IMG/VR virus record: IMGVR_UViG_3300037297_000078 | Coordinates: 1-64,000 of that record | Length of the DNA stretch: 64,000 nt | Source: a virus | Strand: one strand, 5' to 3' | Part shown: positions 18,980 to 30,500 of the stretch, one piece after another | How positions within the stretch are numbered: position 1 is the stretch's first letter | How the letters are laid out: every line of letters starts with the position of its first letter | Notes under the pieces: generated by a model | Told to the model about the DNA's origin: nothing | The model's input: the letters and a program-made list of their open reading frames with translations, nothing else | The model's database searches: none | Program-made: the position numbers and the translations under genes

Positions 18980-20232
18980 ACTTGCCTAGTTAAAAATTGA
19001 ATCCCTCTGTGTCTACCAGAGGTTTCTAAAATTACTCTCTCATTGTATAATGGAGTTACTTTATCTCCGTAAACCAACGTTCTTGTTGTTCCATCAGAAG
19101 CAGGATCTGTTCTGTACGCATATACTTCTTCAAAGCTATTTGCCCTCTCAGCCCCAATACTAACAGCCCAACGAGCAGAAGATAACAACAAGTCTATTAG
19201 GTCTTTAAGAATTATTTCTTCTCCAATTTCAGTCGTATTTAATCTTTCTTCTAAGGCATTTCTCATGTTTTTATAATCATTTGCAATTTGCTCTGTAGTT
19301 GCAGAAGTCTTCCAGTTTACCGCACATACAAACTCTAACCCAATTGGTTCAGGAGCCAAAATATAAGGCCGGATACCGTAAGCAGTAACCGAATAACAAA
19401 CTCCCATAACTTCGTTAATTAACCGATTACTTGTTGTAGGTGTTGTGCTTTTGACGTAAATAGAATAAGATCCAGTTCCTTGCTCACAAAGAACTTCTTT
19501 AATATCCGAAACTCCAGGCACACTTAACGCGGCCAACCGAATAGAAGCTGGAACTGCCAGCTCTCTTGCTTTAAAAACATTAGCCAGTCGATATCGATAA
19601 GAAGCAGGGCTCTCTCTATCTTCTCCATTAGCAATCGAATATTGATTAGTGCATTTTAATAGATTTCTAGACGCCAAAGCATAACTTGAAAAATCATGCT
19701 GCTTCAAAACATTTTTAGGGACAACAGAAGAAGAACCTTCTACGACAGCTCTAATCGGGACATAGGCAAAAGATTGACCGGCAAGACAGGTTACGTTATT
19801 CAATGTAGTATATTCAATAACAGGTTGAGATTCTATTCCAGGAGTAATAACTGTTGATTCTAAAGGAACAGTAGAGACGACAGTTCCTGCAGGAATTGAA
19901 AAATCTAAGCCTCCATTAATATCTCCAAATGTTCCAGATGACACATAAAACATAAAGGTAGAATCATCACTCTCTGCATGAGAAGCTTCTCTCTGAGGAA
20001 GATTAAGCATGTCTCCTAAATATCCTAGAAACTTATCATCTGCATACCGAATAAAGACCTGCATTAAATTAGAATCAAAGATTTGGTGTTGGTTGCTTTG
20101 TTCTTCGGCGACGGTCTCTAACAGAAATCTTGTCTTCCCGCCGGGAGCAAGCTGAGTGATATTGGTATTGGCGCTAAGTCTTTCTATACTTTTTGCGACT
20201 ATCTCTTCATAAGATCTGTCAAAAAATGTCAT
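18976..20232 (-). CDS. Baseplate J-like protein (wedge, gp6-like) (418 aa)
   Basis: The layout matches the J/gp6 family. Helical N-terminus (residues 1-75, including FRYADDKFLGYLGDML-like sequence), then a beta-rich core with the IPAGTVVST strand (~115), VPIRAVVEGSSSVVPKNVL (~165), a RYRLANVFKARELAVPASIR helix (~215) and VPGVSDIKEVLC. It ends with a helical segment carrying LNTTEIGEEIILKDL. These are the usual landmarks of J-like proteins that form the iris of the contractile-tail baseplate. It follows the gp25-like gene, the standard order. Confidence 0.9.
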   Translation of the reverse strand: MTFFDRSYEEIVAKSIERLSANTNITQLAPGGKTRFLLETVAEEQSNQHQIFDSNLMQVFIRYADDKFLGYLGDMLNLPQREASHAESDDSTFMFYVSSGTFGDINGGLDFSIPAGTVVSTVPLESTVITPGIESQPVIEYTTLNNVTCLAGQSFAYVPIRAVVEGSSSVVPKNVLKQHDFSSYALASRNLLKCTNQYSIANGEDRESPASYRYRLANVFKARELAVPASIRLAALSVPGVSDIKEVLCEQGTGSYSIYVKSTTPTTSNRLINEVMGVCYSVTAYGIRPYILAPEPIGLEFVCAVNWKTSATTEQIANDYKNMRNALEERLNTTEIGEEIILKDLIDLLLSSARWAVSIGAERANSFEEVYAYRTDPASDGTTRTLVYGDKVTPLYNERVILETSGRHRGIQFLTRQV

Positions 20233-20241
20233 AATGTCCTT

Positions 20242-20685
20242 TTAAAATTTTTCGCAATAAATATTATTTTCTGAATAATTGTAAATAATATTCATTCCAA
20301 GAGTATTAGAACCAGCATTTGCAAATGTCGGCGCGACAGACAAAGAAAGCCGAAACATAATTTGATCTTCTTCTATTGGGGCATATTGAATCTTTAGATC
20401 TCTGCTGTTTACAAGACCGTCTCTTGTTAAGGCAGATCTAATTCGAACTTTAATTGCTTCTGCCGTCACTTTATTATTTGGCTCTCCAACAAAATCTCCA
20501 ACAGAAGCCCCTATCCCTGGATGCAGAGACCACTCTCCTAGATCAGAAGCTAGTCTTGTCCTAATCTCTTGGTAAATAGATCTTAACGGATCTCCATGGC
20601 AATCAGCAAGATCACCATCGTGATTAATAACAAAATCACCTCGTGCACTCCAATACATATCGTTGTTGTCGTATATCTGTGCCAT
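20242..20685 (-). CDS. gp25-like baseplate wedge protein (147 aa)
   Basis: Small protein in the size range of the gp25/W-like family. It has an N-terminal strand region with a GDFVINHDGDLADCHGDPL loop, a helix (SIYQEIRTRLASDLGEW), then a VTAEAIKVRIRSALTRDG helix and a C-terminal strand pair. gp25 joins the wedge to the sheath and starts sheath polymerisation. Directly before the J-like gene, as in other contractile-tail loci. Starts with a one-base overlap with the preceding gene. Confidence 0.8.
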   Translation of the reverse strand: MAQIYDNNDMYWSARGDFVINHDGDLADCHGDPLRSIYQEIRTRLASDLGEWSLHPGIGASVGDFVGEPNNKVTAEAIKVRIRSALTRDGLVNSRDLKIQYAPIEEDQIMFRLSLSVAPTFANAGSNTLGMNIIYNYSENNIYCEKF

Positions 20686-21020
20686 TACAGAGCAGAAAGA
20701 CCTCCTAGTAGTGCAATCATAACAGCAGCATCAGCCATAATTGTTTTTAGTTGTTTGACTGGAGGATCGATCATTAAAGTAGGAGTAGGTGTTGCATAAG
20801 TGGAAGGTAAAGACATCTGAATTGGATTGTTCATGGTCCACAGCCCACCAAACCTAATGTCACTTGTCGAAGAAACGAAACTTACAGGACCGCTGATAGT
20901 AATCCCTCTCTCGTCAACCATGATTCCTTTATCTTCTTTTACTGTAGCTCTTACAACAGTATTAGAAACAACGACCCCAGCATCTGATCCTGGTTCTGAT
21001 TTTATTACTTTAGTACCCAT
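20685..21020 (-). CDS. Small baseplate protein, possible spike component (111 aa)
   Basis: Beta-rich repeats (VVRATVKEDKGIMVDERGIT; VSFVSSTSDIRFGGLW) that could form a short beta-helix, followed by a hydrophobic alanine-rich C-terminus (MADAAVMIALLGGLSAL). It sits between the hub and gp25-like genes, where central-spike genes are often found. Spike assignment is a guess. It is followed by the gp25-like gene with one-base overlap. Confidence 0.7.
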   Translation of the reverse strand: MGTKVIKSEPGSDAGVVVSNTVVRATVKEDKGIMVDERGITISGPVSFVSSTSDIRFGGLWTMNNPIQMSLPSTYATPTPTLMIDPPVKQLKTIMADAAVMIALLGGLSAL

Positions 21021-21040
21021 GCTACTCCTTTGTTAATTTA

Positions 21041-21457
21041 TTATACCATCCCTCCACCTGGAGGGGCGAATGCTGTTCCTTTTATATTCAATTGGTTAGA
21101 TTGTTCTGATTCCTCAATAACAGCACCAATTGTATTCCCTATCTTGCCGACAACTTGCGCATATCCTCTATTAACAGAATTCCCTTTATAATAGATTGAG
21201 ACTTCCCATTGGTTCTCCATTTCAGACGGAGATCCATACCTCATCGCCAACTCATCTGCAGATCCTAATAGAGGGATTGGTCGCGTGATTGAACGATCTT
21301 CTATCAGTTTCATAAAGAAAACATAAGTATTATTGTAGCTTTTATATAAAATAGCTCTTTTAATATTTAGTTTATCTATTTTAACATGGCCAATCGATTG
21401 CGATTGTTTGTTAATTTGTCGACCTAACTCTGTTCTTCCACCAAGATTTCTAGGCAT
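21041..21457 (-). CDS. Small baseplate/hub-associated protein (138 aa)
   Basis: Basic N-terminus, central region with YNNTYVFFMKLIEDRS, and a Gly/Pro-rich tail (AFAPPGGGMV). Starts with a one-base overlap with the giant hub gene, so probably made with it. No family recognised. Could be a hub-to-spike adaptor. Confidence 0.7.
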   Translation of the reverse strand: MPRNLGGRTELGRQINKQSQSIGHVKIDKLNIKRAILYKSYNNTYVFFMKLIEDRSITRPIPLLGSADELAMRYGSPSEMENQWEVSIYYKGNSVNRGYAQVVGKIGNTIGAVIEESEQSNQLNIKGTAFAPPGGGMV

Positions 21458-24400
21458 TATATAACCCCACCTTGAGCACCTGTCCCTAATAAGGTCAGTA
21501 GTTTAGAACTAATACTTAATCTTGTATCTAAGAAAGCTTCTCCAAAATCAAAATCATCCCAAGCACTAGCCAGATCTTCTTTGTATTGCTTCCATTGACC
21601 AAACAAGTTAAGGAACAAAGTTGTATTCTTTGGCCCAAACGTGGTACTGCAGAAAGGCTTGCCTCCCAAAGTAAGAGGAGTAATTACAACAGGATCTCCA
21701 TCTTGAGTCCATGAAGCTAATTTAATTCCTGCTGTTGCTGACAAGAACTCAACCCCCGTAGAGGCTCCTGAAAGATAACCAACTGACTCGTTAATGGCCA
21801 ATCGGGGCAGAGCCCATACATAAGTCATGGCGCTTGCGGCCAAGTCTAGAGTACTAACAGAGAACATGTCGTTTACTTCAACACATAGGTCTGGGGTAAT
21901 AACAGAAACAAACCCACTGTCTCGATTAAAAATGTGAGTTACTGCTTCAACTTCAATAGGCCCGCTCATATCACAAGTACTGTCTTTTAAATAACAAACA
22001 TCATAAGGCTTAATTTTTTCATTCCCAATAACAATTAATTCTCCCTTATAGGTATCTCTAAGATATCGAGCAAAAATACCTTGGGCGTATCTTCTGGCCA
22101 TTTCAACAGTTACACAAGAAGGAAACTCATCTCTATAGGATCTTAATGCAGATTCAGGGATATTCTCATCAAGCTTAACAGACAGCATGCCGTCTTCTTC
22201 TCTTCGCATTTCGGCAATAGACTGAGACAGGTCTTCAGCATCTGCATCTTGAAGTTTATCCTCGTCTTCGAAGAACAATAACTCTACTTCATTATACGTA
22301 CCATCAACTGAGGTTCTTATGTTGTTTTTTAAGATATGGTGCTCGCTGTCAAAATAATGATAGTTTCTAAATGGAACATACCGACCAAACATTTTGCCAA
22401 GCTCTAGATTTACTGCGTTCGGAGAACCATTACTTAATAGATCTTCTATAATTGCGTTTGTGATATTTGGAGATTGCGAGCTTAAAGACCTTAATCGCTG
22501 CTGCACATTTAAGGTAAGATCATTCTCAGGACCCATCTTCCTTAATTTAATAATCTCATTAGTCGCGTTTTCTGACAGATAAACTTCTAAAGCACTAGGC
22601 GGCCTCGCCCAGTAATGTTGTCCTTTCGCCCCAAAGAACATAGTCATTCTAGGCTCATGTCCATAAGGAACAGCCAAAGAAACATAACCAGGATGTCTCA
22701 GTTCGTGCTCTTTAAAGATTTGCCAAGGTGTTTGTTTCAGCGGCCGATAGATACAAGCATTATTCCAAAACCGATCCCATTCTGAAGTATACAACTGAGG
22801 AGGAGGAGCAAAGATATTATCGTCTTGCGGATAATTCAGAAAAGTATATTTAGCCAACAACTTGTCCATTTTGTTGTCGGCCCAGCTAGAAATCAGCCCA
22901 GTAAAAGAACCAATAGAGCCAACGCCCTGCCCTCCAGTCCAAGCATTTCTAATTTCTGCAGGATTAAATCGATTAGATCTGTCTTGTCTCCCAAAGTTTG
23001 CGATTGAGTCTTGAATTATAGCTCCAGACAAAACTTGCTGAGAAGAATAAAAGACTGGACCATCTTCTAGAGGACCTAGCTCAATAGATTCTAGTTCTGC
23101 CCCATATCCCTGAATCATAATCTCTAGGATTTTCCCATCTTCTGCTAGTTGAGTTTCTACTATTTGCCCAAGAAAAACAGTCTCTAGCTGTTTTGCCGAT
23201 CCTGAATATCCAAGACGAATTTGAACTTTTACTCCATCTTGTAGAATCATTCTCTCAAACGGATTCTCTCTTTCAGTATCTGCAAAAATACCTTGTCTTT
23301 CAGAAGAAGCTGCTGTTGGTTTTTTGTATTCTTCTTCTCCAAATCGATGTCGTAAAAGTTTTCCTCCGATATTTGTCATTCGAAGGACGGCTAAATCTGA
23401 AGCCATTTTTCGGCTTCTAGTGACTCTTATTTCTTGAATCGCAGAATACGAATAGAAATCATCAAAAGCCCTAACAACTTTTCCTCCTGAGATTTTCGTG
23501 TCCACAGAGTCGTCTTCTATAAAAAGAACCTTAAGAGTTGGAAAAGCTCTTCGAAAGCTTAAGTCGTTTCGCTTAGTACCTAAAGCAATTCCAGAAGTCA
23601 TTTTAGCCAAAGTCTCTGGTGTGTTTTCTTCTGTTACTGAATCTGCGATTGGGTGTTTTAAGGCAGCTAAGTACTGAGCATTAGCTACACTTCTATATCC
23701 AGCTTTTTCAAATTGAGAAAGAGTATCTCCAACAGTAGAAATAACAGTACCTAAAATCCCTAGTGATCCCAAAGCTTTATCAACTAGATTCTCTACGGTA
23801 AATGCATTTTCTACATTACTTAAAAACTGGTCTCCAAAGGATTGTTCTTCGGCTTCAAGAGATCCAACAGTAACTGCACCTTTGTTTGTAACTGTCTTAT
23901 GGCCGGGTAATTCAATTTGTTTGTCTTTGGCCTTGGCTTCTCGTTTTGCTTTGTCTTCTAAGGCTGCTTCTCTACCGGCTAAGGTGTTTGAATCAATTGG
24001 TTTTCCGTCCCAGATAGTATCTACACTTGCATAGCGGGGGTTTGGCCCAAAGGTAATACGATCCCAGGCTTCTCCATATAATGATTCAACTATAGATTGT
24101 TTATCGTTATCAGTATAAGGAGTTTCCCAATGACGATCTGTTTTTAGATAACCACTTAAGGAAACGAGGTTGTCTATAAAATTAAGTCGTTGCTCTTCAG
24201 GAGATCCTCCTCCTAAAGTTGATTGAATTAAGTTTTTCCAAGATAAAACTCCTGCATTGCTATCAATAGAAGGATCTTCTCTGTAAAAGATTGGATCCCA
24301 TGCAAAAGCGCCTTCGCCAAACATGTTGGCAAAGTGTCCCATCCAGTTAAATTCAGGAGTAAAGTTATTAACAGTAACAGCTCTGTTCTCTAATATTCTA

Positions 24401-27400
24401 GGGAGGTTCTTTGACAGATAAGCTCCTCCTAGAAAGCAGTCTTTCATAAAACGACGAACAGATTGAAGTTCATTAAATATATGACGTTGCAGAAGACTTT
24501 CTAAATTTTTTCGATCTGTTAACGAAGATATTAATGGATCTTCATCTGAATCATCATAAAAGTAAAACTCTGGGGGGAGAGGAACTCGTGCACCAGGAAC
24601 ATTAGGTAAATCTAAATCAGAACAACAATCGCCTAACGAATCACTCACCTCGTCTAGTAGTTCTAGCCCTATGTTGCCAAAATATTTTTCGAAATTCTCT
24701 TCGTCTGCCGCATACTGGTTGACTTCTTTAACTAAAACATCCATCCTGCTGAGCCATTCCAAGAAGACTCGTTCGTGGATTTCATTAGTCTTTGAGCCGC
24801 CATCATATTGAAATACTCCACTATACATAGACTCTGGAGAAGGAGCATTACTAGAACCATTTACACTTTCGTATATTTCTTTACCGGGTAAAGTTCCAAA
24901 AGTTGGTCCAGCTCCGTTCTTCTCTTCAGAATCTATATTCTTGACTCGGCCATTAAATAGATTTCCAGCTCCCCATTCCGAATAATTATCTTTCCAAGTT
25001 TTAGCAGCAAGCTTATTTGCTCTCCATTTAACTGGAGGCATCTTGTTATTTATGTCTTGGCAAAGTTCCGCAGCTTTAGCTGCAATATTAGCTACCCATG
25101 AAGGAGTCCCCTCTACGACTTCATAAGCTCTTCCAGTTCCTAAATTCACTTTTGCAATAGATCGATTTGGGTAAATTGACGTAATGTCATTTGTTAGTCC
25201 AGCTGCTTTGCGCGAAGACAACATTCCCATAATGCTTTTAATAATTCGTTGTTTAGAAGAAAGTGTGGTCGTTAATCTTTTTTCTATTGTTTCTTCTGCA
25301 AAATCCTGTACAATAAACTCAATAAGCAATTGATTTTTATCAGCGGAATCCGGAGAGGAAGCATCTTCTATTCCTGTCACAACGATATTCTCAACACCAA
25401 GCAAGGCTAATAAAATATTCTGATCGCCGGTCAGATAAGACAAAGAAGCAACATTAACCGCTCCTGCTTCTTTAACCAAAGCGCCAAATTTACGAGAGTT
25501 CTCTTGGGCTTTATAAATTATTTCTTTAATAATATCAGCAGATTTCTGACCAGTCTTTCCCGCATAAGTAAACACAATTTGACCTGTTCTATTGCCTGCT
25601 CCTAAAAACTGATAAGAATAGTACGGTTGGCCAACAAGACGAAGAGGAGAAATTCTATGTCCAAAAGAAAGTGACAAAGCAGAACAAACTATATTGGGAA
25701 GAACTAGTCCTTGTTGTTGAGCAGAAAAGTCTCCAGACACATTTGCTGCGATTTTGCGAAAGAAAAGATTCTTTATCTTTTTGTCTTTGCTGTAATAAAA
25801 CCAACCTTCAGTTTCTTGTGCTTTAATCCAAAGCTCTCTAGCTTCTAAAGATTTTTTTCTAGATTCGTTTGGAGAAGTTTGTTCTTTTTTTCTGTCTATC
25901 TTTTCTTGAGTTTTAGATACTTCTCCTCCTTTGGAGTTGTTTAGTTCAGATAAATAATCTGGTTTATGATTTATTTCATCAGTGTCTTCTTCTATGTCAT
26001 TATGAGTTTGATAGTAATCTCTTAACCAATTAGCCCTATCATTAGAAGAAACATAGTTGGCCTTTTCTCCTGGTCCAGATAAGTCTATCCAATAGGTTGA
26101 TTTTTCCCTATGATCGATATGAACAAAAGTTGAGTTTGGGTAAAAGCCAATTCCTGTTTTATGTTGTTGTTTAGCAAAAGCAAAAATTTCTTCATTTGGA
26201 ACACCATCAATGGTTAGGTCCATTGCTTGACCTATAGCATGTTTGCTAGGCGGTTTTGATAAGTTCTTTTGTTTTCTAGACGCGGAAATAATTCGAATTG
26301 TTCTTCCTGGGAACCTATTTGATAATAAAGCTAACTTCCCTACTAACCCTAATTGAACATAGGCACAATCGCTATATTTTCCTACTCTCCATAATTTACT
26401 TAGCTGATAAGCAGCTTCTGCAGACGGTTCGTTTTGATCAGTTAGTAACTTAACACTAATACTCTGTCCTGTTTTAGTGTTAATAAATTTTGTTTTAATA
26501 GACGAATCAGACTCTAAGCTTGTTAGCTCATCAACCGACTGTTGGTTAATTGTTCTAGTTGAATCTGGATTATTTGCAACATATGGAGCCCTAATTGGAT
26601 GAAGAGGATTATCAAAAGAAAAGTCTTTTAAAGACTTACCTATTTTTGCTTCGTCTGGAGGAGAAATATATTTATATTCTTGGACAGCTAACCCAATATA
26701 ATCAGAAGGAGAATCTGTAATTTGTTGAACTTGAGACTCTAGTCTATTGGCGTAATACATCCAAGCATCTGATTCAGACGGGAAAGCAACTGGAATATTA
26801 CCTTGAGAAGCAGATTTAGTTGCCTCTAGCCCTTTTTGAATATTAGCTCTTACCTTCTCTGTATGTTTCGTTATTGTATATTCGTCAGCTTCAAAACCTT
26901 GTAGCCCTCCTAGCTCAATAGGGGTTCCAACCTCTTCGGCCTTCGTTTCTTTTTCTTTCTCTAGTCCTCCTAAACGAGCATTATAATAACAGTGGTTACT
27001 GAAAGGTTTATAGTTACATAAATGAAAAGTTAAGTCTAAAGCAACGACTCCGACAGCGTCAGAGACAGATCTTAAGTTGCCGAATTCTAATACAAATAAA
27101 GTTGTTTCAAAATCTTTTACAGCCAAGGCTTTCTTAATTTTATTATTAAAGATAAATGTAAAAGGAGTTTTAGACAGCTCTGCAATTAATCGATGAAGCT
27201 TTTGTTGTTGTGCTTTTCCTGGCTTAAAAACCAAACTTAAATCTAAAATAAAATCTTGTTTACCTTTAGAGGTAACTATAGGAGATTTAGTTCTAAGTGT
27301 TTCTGCTACAAAGACATCTGGGCTAGATTGGATTTTTATTGCGCTTGTAGGAATATTATCTAAATATACATCATTAATTACTATAACATCATCAGGGAAA

Positions 27401-27561
27401 ATATCAGTTCCCACAAAAGAAACAAATAAGTCTTCTCTTTCGGCTCCTTTGGCATATTCAAGTTCTAAGCCACTTGGAGAAGAAGTCCCAATCTCTAAAG
27501 AGACATCTTTCTCCCAGTCTTCTTCTTCTATGCTTTGTGGAAATATTAACTCTTTAGGCAT
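21457..27561 (-). CDS. Giant baseplate hub protein with M15 peptidase domain (2034 aa)
   Basis: Residues ~1-200 form a beta-rich tail-hub-like domain. A D-Ala-D-Ala peptidase-type (M15A) domain follows at about 380-490, with SKHAIGQAMDL giving His441 and Asp448 and FVHIDHR giving His481, the expected zinc ligands. Residues ~600-760 repeat the style of the first domain (GQIVFTYAGKTGQ; NIVVTGIEDAS). Around 1370-1560 lies a gpD/gp27-like hub region (LKVLFIEDDSV, IQEIRVTRSRKMASDLAVL, VQIRLGYSGSAKQLETVFLG). The protein probably sits at the tail tip and cuts peptidoglycan during injection. Hub plus enzyme in one chain is seen in the sequence; the cell-wall role follows from the M15 family. Confidence 0.85.
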   Translation of the reverse strand: MPKELIFPQSIEEEDWEKDVSLEIGTSSPSGLELEYAKGAEREDLFVSFVGTDIFPDDVIVINDVYLDNIPTSAIKIQSSPDVFVAETLRTKSPIVTSKGKQDFILDLSLVFKPGKAQQQKLHRLIAELSKTPFTFIFNNKIKKALAVKDFETTLFVLEFGNLRSVSDAVGVVALDLTFHLCNYKPFSNHCYYNARLGGLEKEKETKAEEVGTPIELGGLQGFEADEYTITKHTEKVRANIQKGLEATKSASQGNIPVAFPSESDAWMYYANRLESQVQQITDSPSDYIGLAVQEYKYISPPDEAKIGKSLKDFSFDNPLHPIRAPYVANNPDSTRTINQQSVDELTSLESDSSIKTKFINTKTGQSISVKLLTDQNEPSAEAAYQLSKLWRVGKYSDCAYVQLGLVGKLALLSNRFPGRTIRIISASRKQKNLSKPPSKHAIGQAMDLTIDGVPNEEIFAFAKQQHKTGIGFYPNSTFVHIDHREKSTYWIDLSGPGEKANYVSSNDRANWLRDYYQTHNDIEEDTDEINHKPDYLSELNNSKGGEVSKTQEKIDRKKEQTSPNESRKKSLEARELWIKAQETEGWFYYSKDKKIKNLFFRKIAANVSGDFSAQQQGLVLPNIVCSALSLSFGHRISPLRLVGQPYYSYQFLGAGNRTGQIVFTYAGKTGQKSADIIKEIIYKAQENSRKFGALVKEAGAVNVASLSYLTGDQNILLALLGVENIVVTGIEDASSPDSADKNQLLIEFIVQDFAEETIEKRLTTTLSSKQRIIKSIMGMLSSRKAAGLTNDITSIYPNRSIAKVNLGTGRAYEVVEGTPSWVANIAAKAAELCQDINNKMPPVKWRANKLAAKTWKDNYSEWGAGNLFNGRVKNIDSEEKNGAGPTFGTLPGKEIYESVNGSSNAPSPESMYSGVFQYDGGSKTNEIHERVFLEWLSRMDVLVKEVNQYAADEENFEKYFGNIGLELLDEVSDSLGDCCSDLDLPNVPGARVPLPPEFYFYDDSDEDPLISSLTDRKNLESLLQRHIFNELQSVRRFMKDCFLGGAYLSKNLPRILENRAVTVNNFTPEFNWMGHFANMFGEGAFAWDPIFYREDPSIDSNAGVLSWKNLIQSTLGGGSPEEQRLNFIDNLVSLSGYLKTDRHWETPYTDNDKQSIVESLYGEAWDRITFGPNPRYASVDTIWDGKPIDSNTLAGREAALEDKAKREAKAKDKQIELPGHKTVTNKGAVTVGSLEAEEQSFGDQFLSNVENAFTVENLVDKALGSLGILGTVISTVGDTLSQFEKAGYRSVANAQYLAALKHPIADSVTEENTPETLAKMTSGIALGTKRNDLSFRRAFPTLKVLFIEDDSVDTKISGGKVVRAFDDFYSYSAIQEIRVTRSRKMASDLAVLRMTNIGGKLLRHRFGEEEYKKPTAASSERQGIFADTERENPFERMILQDGVKVQIRLGYSGSAKQLETVFLGQIVETQLAEDGKILEIMIQGYGAELESIELGPLEDGPVFYSSQQVLSGAIIQDSIANFGRQDRSNRFNPAEIRNAWTGGQGVGSIGSFTGLISSWADNKMDKLLAKYTFLNYPQDDNIFAPPPQLYTSEWDRFWNNACIYRPLKQTPWQIFKEHELRHPGYVSLAVPYGHEPRMTMFFGAKGQHYWARPPSALEVYLSENATNEIIKLRKMGPENDLTLNVQQRLRSLSSQSPNITNAIIEDLLSNGSPNAVNLELGKMFGRYVPFRNYHYFDSEHHILKNNIRTSVDGTYNEVELLFFEDEDKLQDADAEDLSQSIAEMRREEDGMLSVKLDENIPESALRSYRDEFPSCVTVEMARRYAQGIFARYLRDTYKGELIVIGNEKIKPYDVCYLKDSTCDMSGPIEVEAVTHIFNRDSGFVSVITPDLCVEVNDMFSVSTLDLAASAMTYVWALPRLAINESVGYLSGASTGVEFLSATAGIKLASWTQDGDPVVITPLTLGGKPFCSTTFGPKNTTLFLNLFGQWKQYKEDLASAWDDFDFGEAFLDTRLSISSKLLTLLGTGAQGGVI

Positions 27562-30500
27562 TACAATCTTTCATGTATCTTGTTTGCCAACAAATGAGGA
27601 TCTAATACAGAACGATCATCTTTGATTCGAAGAGAGGATTGTCCTCCAAAACCTTTGACTTTATCCATGAAGTTTTCTGATTGTTGTAAGTCATTGATTC
27701 TAGTTCTAATATTAGCACGGATTGATTCGTCACCGCCACCAAAATCGTAAACTCTAGGTGCAATGTTAGGTCCAGGTTCCGGCGGGTTCATTGGCGGGCC
27801 TTCAGGGGTAATGTGTTCTGCTGTAATCTCTCTTCTCTTATTGGGAACAGGAGTAACCGGCCTTAAAACACCAGAAACACTTGGGGACAAAGCTGCAATC
27901 CCTACTGCCGCAGCTGCTCCAATCAAGATTGGTTTCTTGTGTGCTCTAATTGCACTTAGTAATGACTTTGATTTAGCTTCTGCTTTGCGAATTAGTCGAG
28001 AAGTTTTACCCGTAAGAGTCTCTAGGTTTTCGGCATTTGCCTGCATGTATTGTTGGGCAATGTCAATAGATCCTTGTCGTCGAGCATAAAACTGTTCTGT
28101 TAGTTTGTTTAAAGTAACAAAGTCAGATGATTTTCCTTTTGCCATAGAGGCTGCTCTTACCGCAATGTCAACATCTTGACTAACCGCGTCATAAGAAGAA
28201 ATCGCAACTTGCGCAGCTTGTTTTAGATCCATGTTAAAAGCATGAGAAGTAACATTTCCAAAAGAATCAGTAACTTGTCCTTTAAGATTAATTTTATCTC
28301 CACCAAACAAAGTAGTCAAAACATCTGTCATTGTTCGAAGACCTTGTTCTCCTCCCTTAGTGGATGCAGCAATAGCTTGATACAAATCAGAGGTTAAGAC
28401 ACCATGTTTACCACCGATAGCAGTTTGTTCTAGATGGAAGAACAGATCCGCTAATGGTCTGTATTCTTCTGGTGCAGTGTATTGTAACCCAATCTTTAGT
28501 TTTTGAAGAGCAAGGTTAACTTGCCCAGTTGTTGTTTTGGCTGTTGTTAGTTTTTTGTATCCAGATTGAAGAGCCTCTCTGGATAACGTATCTAAGATTG
28601 CGCTTTTACTAACTTTTTGGTCAATTATGTCTTTCATCCCGTAATGATTAAATACATAATTAGTATATTGCTGTCTCATCTTTGTATCTATATTTCGTCT
28701 AACTTTATTAGCGGTATTTTTTTCCGCAATAGCAGACAAAACAAATTGGTCTCTATCAAAGTCTCCAGCAAAACCAACCATTTCTGAAATATCAGCTTTG
28801 TATGATCTTCCTCCCTTGAAAGCTAAGGTCCCAAATTTGGTTGGAGCAGCGACCATTCCATCTGCTAGTTGTTTATCTACTTTGTATTTAACAAACTGAA
28901 AAGACTCGGGTCCGGTTGTTGGATGACGCCACATTCCTCCCATGAGGGTTTCTCCAGACATAAGAGCTTGTCTTTGTTGTTCTAGAAATTCTTTTTCTCC
29001 AACAGCAGAACGCTTAATCAGATCGTTAAACATTCTATCTGCAGATTGTTGAGAGATCCTAAAGGTATCGCTTTGTTCTTTAAAAGTTCTTCTAACGCCA
29101 GTCAATATCTCAGAACCAACTACTTTTCCTCTAGCGGCAGACTGAGTTTCAGAAAGCTGAACAACTAGGTTTCTTAGTCTTTCAGCTGCAGATTCAAGTT
29201 CTTCCTCTGGTCGTCCGGCTTTTAAGAGAGATTGAAAAGACCTTAGCTCAGAAATTAATGGTGCAGAAATCTCTTCTCCTCTAGAAATAATTGGCTTTAA
29301 TAACCCAGATGCTTCAGAAGTACCAGGAACATATATTCTACTCGATCCGCCAAAAGCCTTAAACTTTCTTCCTAAAGAAACGTATCTACCTGTTTCTCCA
29401 ACAAGATCTTCTATCTTAGAGATAGGAGTCGAAGTCATTTTAGAGAATTTTTTCAAAAAGCTTTCTTGCCCTAAAACAGATTCTTCCATTTTGGCGATTG
29501 CGCCAAGTTCTCCTTTCCCTAAAATACGTTTACTTAATTCTGTGGCAAAAGCAGCTCCTTCTTCTCCTTTGGCTGTCAAAAGCCTAAACCCGGATTGCTC
29601 GAAAGATCCTCGTCCCCAGTTACCAGAAGCAAGATCCCCTAATCTACCTTTGCCTAGTCCAATAACTCCACTAGAACTCAAAATTGACTTTTGCTCTGCA
29701 GGAGACAGGATTCCTTCTGAAACCATTTGTTCTAAGTGGCCAGAAGACATTAAGCCAAATGTACGTTGCATCTCTTGTTCAGAGAACCCCCATCCCTTTG
29801 TGAGGCCAATAAGGTTTTTTTGAACTGCATAGGCACTATCAATCTCTCTATTGGCCATTAACCCAGAAACATTTAAGGCTTTAGCCGGGTCTGCTAGAAA
29901 AGCTTGAATTTCTTGGTTTCTTATTCTCCTCCTAACAGTATTGTTTACGTCAGAATCTATAATATTACCAGCAAATACAGAAGCCGCTTCTATCTGTTGA
30001 GTTAATAGAGAGAATTGGTTTCTTCCAACTAATTTTCCGGATTGAATAGCCTCTAGTCGTTGACCTCCTATAGTTAATTCTGCACCAGCAGCTTCAGCTA
30101 TTTCTCTAAACTTAAGATCGTCTGCTAGCCCAAGCATATATTTATTCTCTTCTGAGAAGAATTTCCAAAGTTCATTTTTCTGCATTCTGCGGCGCTCTTT
30201 AAGAAATAAAGTAGCCTGTCCTTCTTCTGTTATCTCTGCACCTATAACAGATTGAGCAACTGCGTCATCAGCCAATAAGGCTAACTCTCTACCAGTCTCT
30301 AGCTCTGTTCCTAAAAATGCTCCTGCTCCAATCCCTTCAATCGGAACAAATGTTCCACGAGCAACTCCTTCTAGTTTAGAGGCTAATTGTTTATTTAAAG
30401 GAAGGTTGCTTGTTAATGAGATTTTCTTTTGTAGTAATTTTTCGTATTCGAACATCCCTCTAGCCGAAGACGATATGGCCCCTTCTTCTGCTGATAAAAG

